NCBI GenBank assembly: GCA_015999765.1
Contig: JAECQR010000001.1
Span: 124,001-188,000 of the forward strand
Source of the DNA: Flavobacteriia bacterium
GTDB taxonomy: Bacteria; Bacteroidota; Bacteroidia; Flavobacteriales; Weeksellaceae
DNA: 64,000 nt
Reading direction: 5' to 3'
The notes below the pieces were generated by a model that was given only the letters and a program-made list of their open reading frames with translations, was not told where the DNA came from and did not search any database. A program made the position numbers and the translations under genes. Shown piece by piece: positions 7,627 through 16,599 of the stretch. Position 1 is the stretch's first letter; each line of letters starts with the position of its first letter.

Positions 7627-8574
7627 TCATTGCGGTTTCACACTCACATAATCTTCCGGATTGCTGTTAAAATTCAACTTGCTGTCGAGGGATTTCTTGA
7701 TTGAATGCGCCATCTCATCTAAAATTTTCTGCTTATAGGTAGGCTTGTAGTAGATTAAACTGATTTCCCTGTAAGGAAAAGGCTTTCTGAATCTTGCGAT
7801 TTTATCCTTCTGTGCATCAGATAATTGCGGAATGGCAAGTTCGGGAAGAATGGTAATTCCCCCAACTTTGTCAACCATCTGTATTAAAGTATTAATATTC
7901 GAGGCTAGGAAGTCCAGGTTTTTAGGCTTCAGAGAATTTTCTTTTAACGGACAGATATTTTCAAACTGGGTGCGCAGGCAGTTTCCTTCTTCAAGAAGCC
8001 ATACTTTATTACTGTCGATTTCTTCAGGCACCACAAAAGTGTCGTCTTTCGTAGAAGCTTCTGAGGAATAGATCATAAGCTCTTCGTTGAACAGAAAATG
8101 CTGGTAAAATTCACTCGCTGCATCATATGGTGTGGAAATAATTCCCGCATCCAATTCACCGGATTTCAGGGATTTTATAATACTGTCGGTAGTCATTTCC
8201 TTTACGTTGAATTCAATTTTTGGATTCTCGTTCAAAAAATCAAAAATTTCAGAAGGTAAAATATAACTTGAAACCGTCGGAATAATTCCAAGATTCAGTT
8301 TCCCTGCCAACACATTGTTCAGCAAACTGGCCTTATTCCGCAACTCATTTACAGCATCTATTACCCTTTTAGCCTCATCGATGATTTGTACTCCTACATC
8401 AGTAGTACGGATGGGGTGCGTGGTTCTGTCGAAAATCTTTACATCCAGTTCATCTTCAAACTTCTGAATCATGGCACTGAGAGTGGGCTGTGTAATAAAA
8501 CAGGCCTGCGCGGCTTTACCGAAATGTTTGTATTTATCTACCGCGATAAGATATTCTAATTGCTGAATGTTCAT
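7627..8574 (-). CDS. oxyR: Peroxide-sensing LysR-type regulator OxyR
   Basis: A 315-residue LysR-family regulator. The N-terminal winged helix-turn-helix covers about residues 1-60 (QQLEYLIAVDKYKHFGKAAQ), followed by a linker helix and a substrate-binding-like sensor domain. Two cysteines at residues 199 and 208 (EEGNCLRTQFENICPL) occupy exactly the numbers and context of the redox cysteines of E. coli OxyR, so peroxide sensing by disulfide formation is expected. It is transcribed divergently from the catalase gene, its classic target, across a 111-base region. Start chosen at the ATG 13-15 bases after its predicted promoter. Confidence 0.93.
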   Translation of the reverse strand: MNIQQLEYLIAVDKYKHFGKAAQACFITQPTLSAMIQKFEDELDVKIFDRTTHPIRTTDVGVQIIDEAKRVIDAVNELRNKASLLNNVLAGKLNLGIIPTVSSYILPSEIFDFLNENPKIEFNVKEMTTDSIIKSLKSGELDAGIISTPYDAASEFYQHFLFNEELMIYSSEASTKDDTFVVPEEIDSNKVWLLEEGNCLRTQFENICPLKENSLKPKNLDFLASNINTLIQMVDKVGGITILPELAIPQLSDAQKDKIARFRKPFPYREISLIYYKPTYKQKILDEMAHSIKKSLDSKLNFNSNPEDYVSVKPQ

Positions 8575-8594
8575 TTAATTGCATTTATCTATCA

Positions 8595-8602
8595 CAAAGA
8601 TA
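8595..8602 (-). promoter_or_regulatory. -7 box of the oxyR promoter
   Basis: On the minus strand TATCTTTG fits TAnnTTTG perfectly. No clear TTTG lies at the normal -33 distance, which suits an activator-dependent or autoregulated promoter. The leader would be about 15 bases. Confidence 0.5.
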
Positions 8603-8636
8603 CAGCCTTTTCTTGATTTGAGTTAAAAATTAAACC

Positions 8637-8665
8637 TTTGTCCCAGACTAAATTACTTAAATTTG
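8637..8665 (+). promoter_or_regulatory. Promoter of the catalase gene
   Basis: TTTG (8637-8640) and TAAATTTG (8658-8665) are 17 bases apart. The predicted start near 8671 lies about 15 bases ahead of the catalase ATG. The region between oxyR and the catalase gene would also have to hold the OxyR operator; I could not place it by eye. Confidence 0.7.
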
Positions 8666-8685
8666 TGTCCTCAAACAATTGATCT

Positions 8686-10182
8686 ATGGACTCAAAAAAA
8701 CTTACCTCCAGTTCAGGAGCACCTTATTTCGAACATCAGGATTCACAAACCGTTGGTGCTCGGGGACCGGTACTTCTCCAGGATTTTATTCTGCAGGAAA
8801 ATCTGGCACATTTTGTAAGAGAAAGAATTCCGGAAAGAATTGTACACGCGAAAGGCAGCGGTGCTTATGGAAAATTCACAGTTACACATGATATTTCAAA
8901 ATATACCAAAGCAAAACTCTTTTCTAAAGTAGGCAGCGAATGCCGGATGTTTGCACGATTTTCTACTGTGGGCGGCGAAAAAGGAAGCGCTGATACAGAA
9001 AGAGATCCGCGCGGTTTTGCCCTTAAATTTTATACCGAAGACGGAAACTGGGATTTGGTTGGAAATAATACACCGGTATTTTTCATCAAAGACGCCAAAA
9101 AGTTCCCGGATTTCATTCATACCCAGAAACGTGTTCCGAAAACCAATTTGAAAAGCGCCACGATGATGTGGGATTTCTGGAGTCATAATCCAGAATCACT
9201 GCATCAGGTCCTCATTTTAATGTCAGATCGCGGAACACCCCATGGATACAGACACATGCACGGGTTTGGCTCTCATACTTTTTCCATGATTAATCATGAA
9301 AACGAAAGGGTTTGGGTTAAATTTCATTTTAAATCACAACAGGGAATCAAAAATTTCACGAATGAAAGCGCTATACAGATGAAGGGTGAAAATCCGGATT
9401 TTGCGCAGGAAGACTTGGTGAATGCCATCGAAGACGGTGATTTCCCAAAATGGACACTTTACATCCAGGTAATGACTGAAGATCAGGCTAAAGAATTCCG
9501 ATGGAATCCGTTTGACGTTACCAAAGTTTGGCCAAAAGGCGAATTCCCGCTTATTGAAGTGGGAGAAATGGAATTGAATGAAATCCCAAACAATTTCTTT
9601 GCACATGTGGAACAGGCTACGTTTTCACCAAGTAACCTCATTAACGGAATTAGCTTTTCGCCCGATAAGATGCTGCAGGGCAGGCTGTTTTCTTACCCCG
9701 ACGCGCACCGCCATCGCGTGGGAGTTAACGCCAACCAGCTGGAAGTAAACCGATGTCCTTTTGCGGTGAATAATTACCAAAGAGACGGCGCCATGGCAGA
9801 TTCCAGCAGATATCAGGATGCACCCAATTATTATCCGAACAGCTTTGACGACATTAAACCGCATCCGCAGTACAGAAATTTCGAGTATGATTTAGACAGC
9901 AGCAGTGTTGCCCATTTTAACCGCAATGAGAATGACGACGATCATTATACACAGCCCGGCTTGCTTTATACAAAAGCAATGAATCAACAGGACAGGGAAA
10001 ATTTAATCCACAACATCATCAGTTCGATGAAGGGGATTTCCGGTCCGAAAAGAGACGAAATTATTAACCGCCAGCTTTGCCACTTTTTCCGGGCAAATAT
10101 TGAACTGGGGATGAAAATTGCGATGGGACTGCAGATCAATATCGATGCAAATATGATGAATCACTCTAAAAGTGAGTATTAA
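8686..10182 (+). CDS. katA: Monofunctional haem catalase
   Basis: The enzyme disproportionates hydrogen peroxide to water and oxygen. At 498 residues it is a small-subunit (clade 3 type) catalase. The catalytic histidine is H54 (RIVHAKGSGAYG), the catalytic asparagine N127 (DLVGNNTPVFF) and the proximal haem ligand Y337 (RLFSYPDAHRHRVG). The core motif RFSTVGGEKGSADTERDPRG is intact. It is divergent from oxyR with its own promoter, so peroxide induction by OxyR is the natural expectation. Confidence 0.95.
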   Translation: MDSKKLTSSSGAPYFEHQDSQTVGARGPVLLQDFILQENLAHFVRERIPERIVHAKGSGAYGKFTVTHDISKYTKAKLFSKVGSECRMFARFSTVGGEKGSADTERDPRGFALKFYTEDGNWDLVGNNTPVFFIKDAKKFPDFIHTQKRVPKTNLKSATMMWDFWSHNPESLHQVLILMSDRGTPHGYRHMHGFGSHTFSMINHENERVWVKFHFKSQQGIKNFTNESAIQMKGENPDFAQEDLVNAIEDGDFPKWTLYIQVMTEDQAKEFRWNPFDVTKVWPKGEFPLIEVGEMELNEIPNNFFAHVEQATFSPSNLINGISFSPDKMLQGRLFSYPDAHRHRVGVNANQLEVNRCPFAVNNYQRDGAMADSSRYQDAPNYYPNSFDDIKPHPQYRNFEYDLDSSSVAHFNRNENDDDHYTQPGLLYTKAMNQQDRENLIHNIISSMKGISGPKRDEIINRQLCHFFRANIELGMKIAMGLQINIDANMMNHSKSEY

Positions 10183-10285
10183 AGTGCCTTAATTTTGCCC
10201 AAAACGCACATATCATTGCATTATTCTTGAGCATTTCGGAAAAAAAGGCTAATTTGCAGAAAAGAAAAAAACTTTTAACATAAAG

Positions 10286-11053
10286 ATGATTTACGAAAAT
10301 ATAATCCTTGGAAACGAAGGAAAAATTGCCACTATAACAATAAACCGCCCCGAAAGTCTCAACGCCCTCAATTATAAAACAATACAGGAACTGAGTGATG
10401 CTTTTGGAAAACTAAATGATGACAACGAAATAAGGGTGATTATTTTAACCGGAAGTGGTGAAAAGTCATTTGTTGCAGGTGCCGATATCAAAGAATTTTC
10501 TGACTTCGGAACCGAAGCAGCTGAAGATTTGGCCAGAAACGGGCAGAATTTATTGTTCAATAAAATCGAAAATCTTAGTAAGCCGGTCATTGCAGCTGTA
10601 AACGGATTTGCCCTTGGCGGCGGTCTGGAACTCGCTATGGCTTGTCATATCCGTTACGCTTCAGACAATGCAAAATTAGGATTGCCGGAGGTAACTTTAG
10701 GACTAATTCCTGGTTACGGCGGGACCCAACGTTTGCCTCAACTGGTAGGAAAAGGAATTGCCAACGAACTTATTTTCTCCGCCAAAATGATCACGGCAGA
10801 AAGAGCTAAAGAAATCGGCTTGGTAAACGAAGTTTTTAGTTCATCAGAGCTTTTAGACAAAACGCGGGAACTGGCAACCATAATTTCCAGAAACTCACCA
10901 ATGGGAATCTCTAAAGCAATTTCTGCAGTAAATCTTGCAGGAACTTCAAATGGATTTGAAACCGAAATAAAATCCTTCGGCGAGCTGTTCGAAATGGACG
11001 ACAAAAAAGAAGGAGTGGCAGCATTTCTGGAAAAAAGGAAACCTGCATTTTAA
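10286..11053 (+). CDS. Enoyl-CoA hydratase/isomerase family protein
   Basis: A 255-residue crotonase-fold enzyme. The oxyanion-hole segments are visible as FVAGADIKEF (about residues 62-71) and AAVNGFALGGGLELAMACHIRYAS (about residues 101-124), with the glutamate of LGLPEVTLGLIPGYGGTQRLP. These features fit hydration of trans-2-enoyl-CoA in fatty-acid or amino-acid breakdown, as in short-chain FadB-like or PaaF-like hydratases. The true substrate is not fixed by the sequence. It is followed after 23 bases by the deaminase gene, probably in one transcript. Confidence 0.9.
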   Translation: MIYENIILGNEGKIATITINRPESLNALNYKTIQELSDAFGKLNDDNEIRVIILTGSGEKSFVAGADIKEFSDFGTEAAEDLARNGQNLLFNKIENLSKPVIAAVNGFALGGGLELAMACHIRYASDNAKLGLPEVTLGLIPGYGGTQRLPQLVGKGIANELIFSAKMITAERAKEIGLVNEVFSSSELLDKTRELATIISRNSPMGISKAISAVNLAGTSNGFETEIKSFGELFEMDDKKEGVAAFLEKRKPAF

Positions 11054-11076
11054 GTATTAAAAAAAATATTTCGTTA

Positions 11077-11502
11077 GTGGAATCTACTAAATTTGATAAG
11101 GCCTATCTTAAAATGGCAATAGAATGGGCAAAACTCTCCTATTGCAAAAGAAAACAGGTGGGTGCGCTTATCGTAAAGGACCGCATGATTATTTCCGACG
11201 GTTACAACGGCACTCCTTCCGGATTTGAAAACTGCTGCGAAGACGGCGCCGGTAAAACCCATTGGTACGTTCTGCATGCAGAAGCCAATGCAATTCTGAA
11301 ATTAGCAGGTTCTACACAGTCGGCAAAAGATGCCACACTCTATTTAACTTTATCGCCGTGCAAGGAATGCAGCAAACTTGCTGTACAGGCAGGCATAAAG
11401 AAAATAGTATATATGGATGATTATTCAGATAATGCCGGGGTGGGGTTTCTTCGGGATCATGGAATAGAAATTCTGCAAATTCCGAAAGAAGAACTTTTAT
11501 AA
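11077..11502 (+). CDS. dCMP deaminase
   Basis: A 141-residue zinc cytidine/deoxycytidylate deaminase. The zinc-binding set is H68 and E70 in VLHAEANAI with C95 and C98 in SPCKECSKLA. The nucleotide-recognition segment VGALIVKDRMIISDGYNGTPSGF is typical of dCMP deaminases, which make dUMP for thymidylate synthesis. The start is the GTG at 11077, the first codon in frame that gives the complete domain. It lies between the enoyl-CoA hydratase gene and xerD, 11 bases before the latter. Confidence 0.92.
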   Translation: MESTKFDKAYLKMAIEWAKLSYCKRKQVGALIVKDRMIISDGYNGTPSGFENCCEDGAGKTHWYVLHAEANAILKLAGSTQSAKDATLYLTLSPCKECSKLAVQAGIKKIVYMDDYSDNAGVGFLRDHGIEILQIPKEELL

Positions 11503-11513
11503 AACACAAATAT

Positions 11514-12419
11514 ATGACCTGGGATGAAAAAATTAAAGATTTCGAAAACTTTTTAAGATTCGAAAGGAATTTCTCCGACAATACGCTTGATGCCTATTTA
11601 CGGGACGTTCGGAAGTTAAGGGATTACGCTGAGTTCGACATGGACAACACTGGCCCGCTCGCAATTACCTACGAAAACATTCAGGAATTCCTGTTTCAGT
11701 TTTCAAAGAAAAAATTCAGCGAACGCACCCAAGCGCGGTGGATTTCTTCAATCAAAGCTTTCTTCAGATATTTAGTTGAAGACGAGGCCCGCGAAGACAA
11801 TCCTGCAACACTGCTTGAAGGACCTAAACTGGGACTTTACCTGCCTGACACACTGAGCTTTGACGACGTTAACAGAATTATTAAAGTCATCAATGTTTCA
11901 ACAGATTTAGGGCGCAGAAACCACTGTATGATCGAAGTGCTTTATGGTTGCGGCCTGCGCGTTTCTGAACTTATTGATCTAAAGATCTCGAATATCAATT
12001 TCAAAGAATCTTATCTGAAAGTGGAGGGAAAAGGTGACAAATCACGTTTTGTACCGTTGGCAGCTTATACCTCAAAACTGATTAAAGAGTACATCAGAGA
12101 CATCAGGTCAAAATATAAAATCAATAAAAAGTGTGAGGACATTCTGTTTCTTAACAGTCGCGGCTCTTCAATGTCCAGGGTAATTGTTTTTATTATTATT
12201 AAAGAACTGACTGAAAAAGCCGGGATCAATAAGAAAATTTCGCCACATACTTTTCGTCATTCTTTTGCAACGCATCTTTTACAGAATGGTGCAGATTTAC
12301 GATATATTCAGGAAATGCTTGGCCATTCGAGTATCACAACGACCGAAATTTACACCCATTTGAAGAACGAAGAACTGCGGGATGTAATTCTTAATTATCA
12401 TCCGCGAAATATCGATTGA
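11514..12419 (+). CDS. xerD: Tyrosine recombinase XerD
   Basis: A 301-residue tyrosine recombinase. The N-terminal SAM-like core-binding domain covers about residues 1-90, and the catalytic domain carries R149 (GCGLRVSEL), K173 in VEGKGDKSR, H245 and R248 (HTFRHSFATHLL), H271 (LGHSSITTTEIYTH) and nucleophile Y280. The length and motifs match the housekeeping XerC/XerD enzymes that resolve chromosome dimers at dif, rather than a phage integrase. The surrounding housekeeping genes and the absence of attachment repeats agree. The stop shares one base with the ATG of the Nudix gene. Confidence 0.93.
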   Translation: MTWDEKIKDFENFLRFERNFSDNTLDAYLRDVRKLRDYAEFDMDNTGPLAITYENIQEFLFQFSKKKFSERTQARWISSIKAFFRYLVEDEAREDNPATLLEGPKLGLYLPDTLSFDDVNRIIKVINVSTDLGRRNHCMIEVLYGCGLRVSELIDLKISNINFKESYLKVEGKGDKSRFVPLAAYTSKLIKEYIRDIRSKYKINKKCEDILFLNSRGSSMSRVIVFIIIKELTEKAGINKKISPHTFRHSFATHLLQNGADLRYIQEMLGHSSITTTEIYTHLKNEELRDVILNYHPRNID

Positions 12420-12937
12420 TGGAAAATCTCAGATTCTGTCCTAAGTGCGGTAACGAAAGCTTAAAGTGGGACGGGGAGAAAAAATGGAACTGCGCTAAAT
12501 GCGATTATGTACTTTTTCACAATGTAGCAGGCGCAGTAGCAGTAGTGATCCGATGCGGAAATGAAATCCTTTTGACCCGACGAAATCAGGAGCCCAAGAA
12601 AGGCAAGCTCGATTTAGCCGGCGGTTTTGTAGATCCCAAAGAAAGTGGTGAACAGACTTGCGTACGTGAACTTTATGAAGAAATGAAGATTCAGGTTGAT
12701 ATTTCTAAACTTAAATATCTGGCGAGCTTACCAAATGTATACAAATATAAAAACATCGTTTACAACACTTTAGATCTTTTTTACATATATGAAATCGATG
12801 AAAAATTTGATGCAGATCTGGAGATTTCGGAGATATCTGAGTTAGTTTGGTTAAAGATAAACGAAATCAATTCGGAAGACATCGCATTTGATTCTCAAAG
12901 GATTTTTCTCGAAAAATATAAAAATCAACAATCCTAA
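12419..12937 (+). CDS. Nudix hydrolase with N-terminal zinc ribbon
   Basis: A 172-residue protein. The N terminus has two CxxC pairs (FCPKCGNESLKW and NCAKCDYV, about residues 6-28) forming a zinc ribbon. The Nudix box follows at about residues 66-90 (GGFVDPKESGEQTCVRELYEEM), fitting GX5EX7REXXEE. Enzymes of this shape hydrolyse nucleoside diphosphate compounds such as ADP-ribose or NADH; the substrate is not determined. The ATG at 12419 overlaps the xerD stop by one base, indicating translational coupling. Confidence 0.87.
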   Translation: MENLRFCPKCGNESLKWDGEKKWNCAKCDYVLFHNVAGAVAVVIRCGNEILLTRRNQEPKKGKLDLAGGFVDPKESGEQTCVRELYEEMKIQVDISKLKYLASLPNVYKYKNIVYNTLDLFYIYEIDEKFDADLEISEISELVWLKINEINSEDIAFDSQRIFLEKYKNQQS

Positions 12938-12952
12938 AGCACAGTTTTGTTG

Positions 12953-12960
12953 TAATTTTG
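12953..12960 (+). promoter_or_regulatory. -7 box ahead of the pseudouridine synthase gene
   Basis: TAATTTTG matches TAnnTTTG and lies 18 bases before the ATG at 12979. No good -33 element is seen. An in-frame TTG at 12958 is inside this box, which argues that it is not the start codon. Confidence 0.45.
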
Positions 12961-12978
12961 GAACTCGAAATAGTACTC

Positions 12979-13686
12979 ATGCAGGAATCCACAAGATCAG
13001 AACTAGACTCTCAGATCGTATTCGAAGACAACCATCTTCTCATCATCAATAAAAAAGCCGGTCAGCTCGTTCAGGGCGATAAAACCGGCGATGCATCACT
13101 GCTTGATCTCATTAAAGATTTCATAAAAAAAAGAGACCAAAAACCAGGAAACGTATTTTTAGGACTTGTTCACCGGATCGACAGACCCACCTCTGGCCTG
13201 GTGATTTATGCAAAAACTTCTAAAGCCTTGACGCGTTTGACTCAAATGGTAAAAAACCGTGAAATCAGAAAAACATACTGGGCTGTAGTGGCTAAAGAAA
13301 CGATTCCGCAAAGCCAGAGACTCGTGCATTATCTGCAGAAAAACGAGAAGACGAATAAGTCTACCGTTTTTATAAAACCTACTGAAAATGCCAAAGAAGC
13401 TATTTTAAATTACCAAATTCTGAAGTCTTTGGACAATTTTCAGCTGCTTGAAATCGATCTTGAAACTGGCCGGCATCACCAGATCCGCGCGCAGTTATCA
13501 AAAATTGGCGTGCCGATTAAAGGTGATTTAAAATACGGTGCCTCCCGATCAAATCCTGATGGCGGGATTCATCTTCACGCACGGAGGTTAGAATTTATTC
13601 ATCCCGTAACCAAAGAAAATCTTATGGTTGTAGCACCTCTTCCGCAAAATGACGCAGTTTGGGCGGCATGTGAAACATCTAATTAA
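12979..13686 (+). CDS. RluA-family pseudouridine synthase
   Basis: A 235-residue RNA pseudouridine synthase that isomerises specific uridines in rRNA or tRNA. The catalytic aspartate is D68 in GLVHRIDRPTSGLVIYAKT. The substrate-site motifs LETGRHHQIRAQLSKIGVPIKGDLKYG and IHLHARRLEFIHPV are intact. There is no N-terminal S4 domain, so it resembles RluA, RluC-core or TruC rather than RluD. The RNA target is not assignable from sequence. The ATG at 12979 was chosen over a TTG 21 bases upstream that lies in the promoter box. Confidence 0.92.
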   Translation: MQESTRSELDSQIVFEDNHLLIINKKAGQLVQGDKTGDASLLDLIKDFIKKRDQKPGNVFLGLVHRIDRPTSGLVIYAKTSKALTRLTQMVKNREIRKTYWAVVAKETIPQSQRLVHYLQKNEKTNKSTVFIKPTENAKEAILNYQILKSLDNFQLLEIDLETGRHHQIRAQLSKIGVPIKGDLKYGASRSNPDGGIHLHARRLEFIHPVTKENLMVVAPLPQNDAVWAACETSN

Positions 13687-13714
13687 AGTCTGAATCCCAT
13701 TCAGGCCTTTTTTT
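13687..13714 (+). terminator. Intrinsic terminator after the pseudouridine synthase gene
   Basis: A CTGAAT/ATTCAG stem (13690-13695 and 13699-13704) with a 3-base loop is followed by GCC and a T-run. It separates the housekeeping genes from the polysaccharide group. Confidence 0.75.
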
Positions 13715-13730
13715 GGCTGAAATAATTCCC

Positions 13731-13738
13731 TATTTTTG
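13731..13738 (+). promoter_or_regulatory. -7 box ahead of the glycosyltransferase gene
   Basis: The sequence reads TCCCTATTTTTGTTTG, with a TATTTTTG box at about 13731-13738. A TTTG sits upstream at an unusually short spacing (about 15 bases). The predicted leader is only about 10 bases. Confidence 0.4.
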
Positions 13739-13753
13739 TTTGATTATAAAAAT

Positions 13754-14875
13754 ATGCGGTACAAAATTCTCTTTATTTCATCGTGGTTTCCGAACAGATT
13801 AGAGCCGACTAACGGAAATTTTGTTCAGCGCCACGCCGAAGCTGTCTCGCAATTACATCATGTTGAGGTTCTTCACGCAATCGGTGATCCAACCCAGAAA
13901 GAGAAATTTATTTTCGAAGATGAGATGATAAACGGAGTGCGCACTCTGATCGTTTATTACCAACAATCCGCTAATCCCGCTCTTAATTTTATCCGAAGAA
14001 TGCAGGCCTATAGAAAAGGCTTTGCTAAAATTCACAAACCTGATCTGGTCCATGCAAATGTTTTGCAGAACAATTTGCTTTTTGCACTTTACTTAAAGAA
14101 AAAGTATAAAATTCCGTTTATTGTGACCGAACACTGGTCGGGTTTTCTGAGGATTAACCGTCACAGACTTTCTAAATTTCAGCTTTATGCAGCTAAGAAA
14201 ATTGCCGGGAACGCCTCATATCTTCTCCCGGTGAGTCAATATCTTTTGCAGGATTTAAAAATGCTGGGATTCAAAAACAAAATGGAAGTCATTCAAAATG
14301 TAGTTAACACCAATTTATTTCATTTAAAATCAGCAGCTCCCGAAAAATTTACTTTCCTACATATTTCGAACCTGATTCCGCTCAAAAACCCTGAAAAGAT
14401 TATCGCTGCCTCGCTTCGATTACACAAAAAAATCTCTGATTTTGAACTTCATATCGGTGGTGATGGCGATGTGGAAAGTCTGGATCAACTGGTAAAAGAA
14501 TTTAATGCTGAAAGTTTTATCAAAACCTTTCCCATGCTTACTTTAAATGAAGTTTCTGAAAAGATGCGCGAGAGTACATGTTTTATTCTTTTCAGCGATT
14601 ACGAAAATTTTCCGTGCGTTCTGCTGGAATCGCTTTCTACAGGGACACCTGCTATTGCAACAAAGGTTGGAGGAATACCGGAAATCATCAACAGTAAGAA
14701 TGGGATTTTAATCAGCAATTCAGAAGATGAACTTTACGGAGCAATGAAAAAAGTCTTAACCCGAAAATCGGAATTCGGGGATCCAAAAAAATTACACCAA
14801 TTTGTAGAAGATCATTTTTCCATGGGGAAAATCGCCGACAGATTTGATAAGATTTATCGTCAGGTACTGAACTAA
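13754..14875 (+). CDS. Family 4-type glycosyltransferase
   Basis: A 373-residue GT-B fold enzyme. The N-terminal acceptor domain begins RYKILFISSWFPNRLEPTNGNFVQRH, a start typical of GT4 enzymes. The C-terminal donor domain has LHIGGDGDVESLDQL and the family EX7E motif in the stretch ENFPCVLLESLSTGTPAIATKVGGIPEII. It would transfer a sugar from a nucleotide donor to a growing surface glycan at the inner-membrane face. It is followed by the asparagine-synthase-like and flippase genes. The ATG at 13754 is preferred because the upstream TTG lies in the promoter box. Confidence 0.9.
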   Translation: MRYKILFISSWFPNRLEPTNGNFVQRHAEAVSQLHHVEVLHAIGDPTQKEKFIFEDEMINGVRTLIVYYQQSANPALNFIRRMQAYRKGFAKIHKPDLVHANVLQNNLLFALYLKKKYKIPFIVTEHWSGFLRINRHRLSKFQLYAAKKIAGNASYLLPVSQYLLQDLKMLGFKNKMEVIQNVVNTNLFHLKSAAPEKFTFLHISNLIPLKNPEKIIAASLRLHKKISDFELHIGGDGDVESLDQLVKEFNAESFIKTFPMLTLNEVSEKMRESTCFILFSDYENFPCVLLESLSTGTPAIATKVGGIPEIINSKNGILISNSEDELYGAMKKVLTRKSEFGDPKKLHQFVEDHFSMGKIADRFDKIYRQVLN

Positions 14876-14949
14876 ATCTGAAAAACCTGTTTTCTGATTA
14901 TAATTTTATGTAAATTAACTTTTCAAATAAAAATTCACCATTTACAAGA

Positions 14950-16596
14950 ATGAAAAAAGGATTTTCCATTCAGATTTCGGAGCACAATATCGATATAAAA
15001 TCTTTTATTTCAGGTGAATATGATGATTTTTACCTTCAGACAGAACATTTTAATTTTTTATTGGAAGGCGTTTTACTGAACAAAAAAAAACTCCTTCACG
15101 AATATGCTCTAAAAGATTTTGAAACGTTAGTCCGGGAACTTTACATTCAGAAAAAGGAGAACATCATCAATGAATTGGAAGGTGAAATCCGCGGATTGAT
15201 TTACGATAAACTGCGCTCAAAAATTTTTGTATTTACTAATGTGACCTCGACACAAAGGGTTTTCCACGGAAAATTGGGGAATGAACTTTTCATAGATACG
15301 AGTTTGGTGCGACTTAATGAAAGTCTTAAAAACTCCGGCAAAAACGCTAATCCCGACTTTGAATCTCTTTATCAATTACTCTGTTTCAGCAATTTACCTG
15401 AAAAGAAAACTCCGATAGAAGGAATTTCTAAACTTTTGGATGGTCATTATCTCGAAATAAGCTGCATTGATTTAAAGGTAGAAGAAAAACAGTACTTTAA
15501 TCTTTCGGAAACGCCATTGTTCCTGGGAACTAAAGCGCAGGCCATCGACAAGATTCATGGAGTATTTACCGATGCGGTATTAATGGAATATCAGAAAGAC
15601 ACGGAGTTAGGTAAAAACCATCTTTCGCTGTTGAGTGGCGGTTTAGACAGTCGAGTGGCAATGATGTACGCCATTAAAAACAATGAAGTCCCGGAAAATG
15701 CGCTCTGTTTTTCACAATCCGGATATTTCGATCACACTATTTCCCGGAAGATAGCGGAAGATTATGGGATTCATTATGAGTTCATTCCTCTTGATGGCGG
15801 AAAATTCCTAAAAAAAATTGACGCTCTCACCGAAATTTCTGAAGGAATGGTTTTTTATACCGGCGGTATTCATGCGCGGCATGCGGTCGAAAAAATGCAG
15901 TATGAAAATTTTGGATTATTCCACAGCGGTCAGATTGGTGACGGTGTTTTGGGAGGATTTAATACAGAACCAAAACGCAAAAAACCCAGCAGTTTTAAAA
16001 TTGTCGACAATCCAAGATACCTGCCGAAGGTTCAGAAGAATTTAAACGAAATTTTAAACGGTTACGAGACTGAAGAGCTATTTCTTCTGAGGAATGTTGC
16101 GTATAACCGAACAGTTTTGGGAGCGCATGTATTTCAGGAAAAACGGTATCAGACCTCCCCCTTTATGTCTAAAGATTTTCTCAAACTTGCCATTTCACTT
16201 CCCGAAGAATGGAAATTCAATCACCGGTTCTATATCGAATGGATTAACACGCACTGTATAGAAGCTACAAAATACCGTTGGGAACGCACGTTACTAAAGC
16301 CCGATGCCACATGGAAAACAGGTTTTGGTGACCAGTTTATAAAGAGAGGTTTTAAAATTCTGACAGAAAAAATCCTGAAAATTCCACAACATGCCAGCAT
16401 GTATCCTTATCAGTTTTATTACGATAATGATCCGGAAATTCAAACGCATTATCAGAAATATTTCGAAGAAAACTTATACAGGGTTGAGAAATATCCGGAA
16501 CTTTCAAACGATGTGAAGGAACTTTTCAACTCTGTAACATTTCACGACAAATCTCAGGCGGTGAACATTTTAGCCATCTTTAAACTCTATTTTTAA
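14950..16596 (+). CDS. Asparagine-synthase-like protein lacking the glutaminase cysteine
   Basis: A 548-residue protein. The C-terminal domain has the ATP-pyrophosphatase loop LLSGGLDSRVAMMYA (S229-S234), as in asparagine synthetases, which adenylate a carboxylate. The N-terminal region (about 1-190) has the remnant shape of a class II glutaminase domain, but residue 2 is Lys instead of the required Cys (MKKGFSIQ). Glutamine hydrolysis is therefore unlikely. Such proteins are often found in polysaccharide clusters, where an amide or ester may be formed on a uronic sugar, but the substrate here is unknown. It sits between a glycosyltransferase and a flippase, 3 bases before the latter. Confidence 0.8.
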   Translation: MKKGFSIQISEHNIDIKSFISGEYDDFYLQTEHFNFLLEGVLLNKKKLLHEYALKDFETLVRELYIQKKENIINELEGEIRGLIYDKLRSKIFVFTNVTSTQRVFHGKLGNELFIDTSLVRLNESLKNSGKNANPDFESLYQLLCFSNLPEKKTPIEGISKLLDGHYLEISCIDLKVEEKQYFNLSETPLFLGTKAQAIDKIHGVFTDAVLMEYQKDTELGKNHLSLLSGGLDSRVAMMYAIKNNEVPENALCFSQSGYFDHTISRKIAEDYGIHYEFIPLDGGKFLKKIDALTEISEGMVFYTGGIHARHAVEKMQYENFGLFHSGQIGDGVLGGFNTEPKRKKPSSFKIVDNPRYLPKVQKNLNEILNGYETEELFLLRNVAYNRTVLGAHVFQEKRYQTSPFMSKDFLKLAISLPEEWKFNHRFYIEWINTHCIEATKYRWERTLLKPDATWKTGFGDQFIKRGFKILTEKILKIPQHASMYPYQFYYDNDPEIQTHYQKYFEENLYRVEKYPELSNDVKELFNSVTFHDKSQAVNILAIFKLYF

Positions 16597-16599
16597 ATT

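Noticed and set aside
11514-12419. Phage or element integrase
   Set aside because: The length and motifs match housekeeping XerD, and there are no attachment repeats or other mobile genes nearby.
12958-12978. TTG start for the pseudouridine synthase gene
   Set aside because: The TTG is the end of a TAATTTTG promoter box; the ATG at 12979 fits better. The same reasoning was used for 13736, 27063 and 37364.
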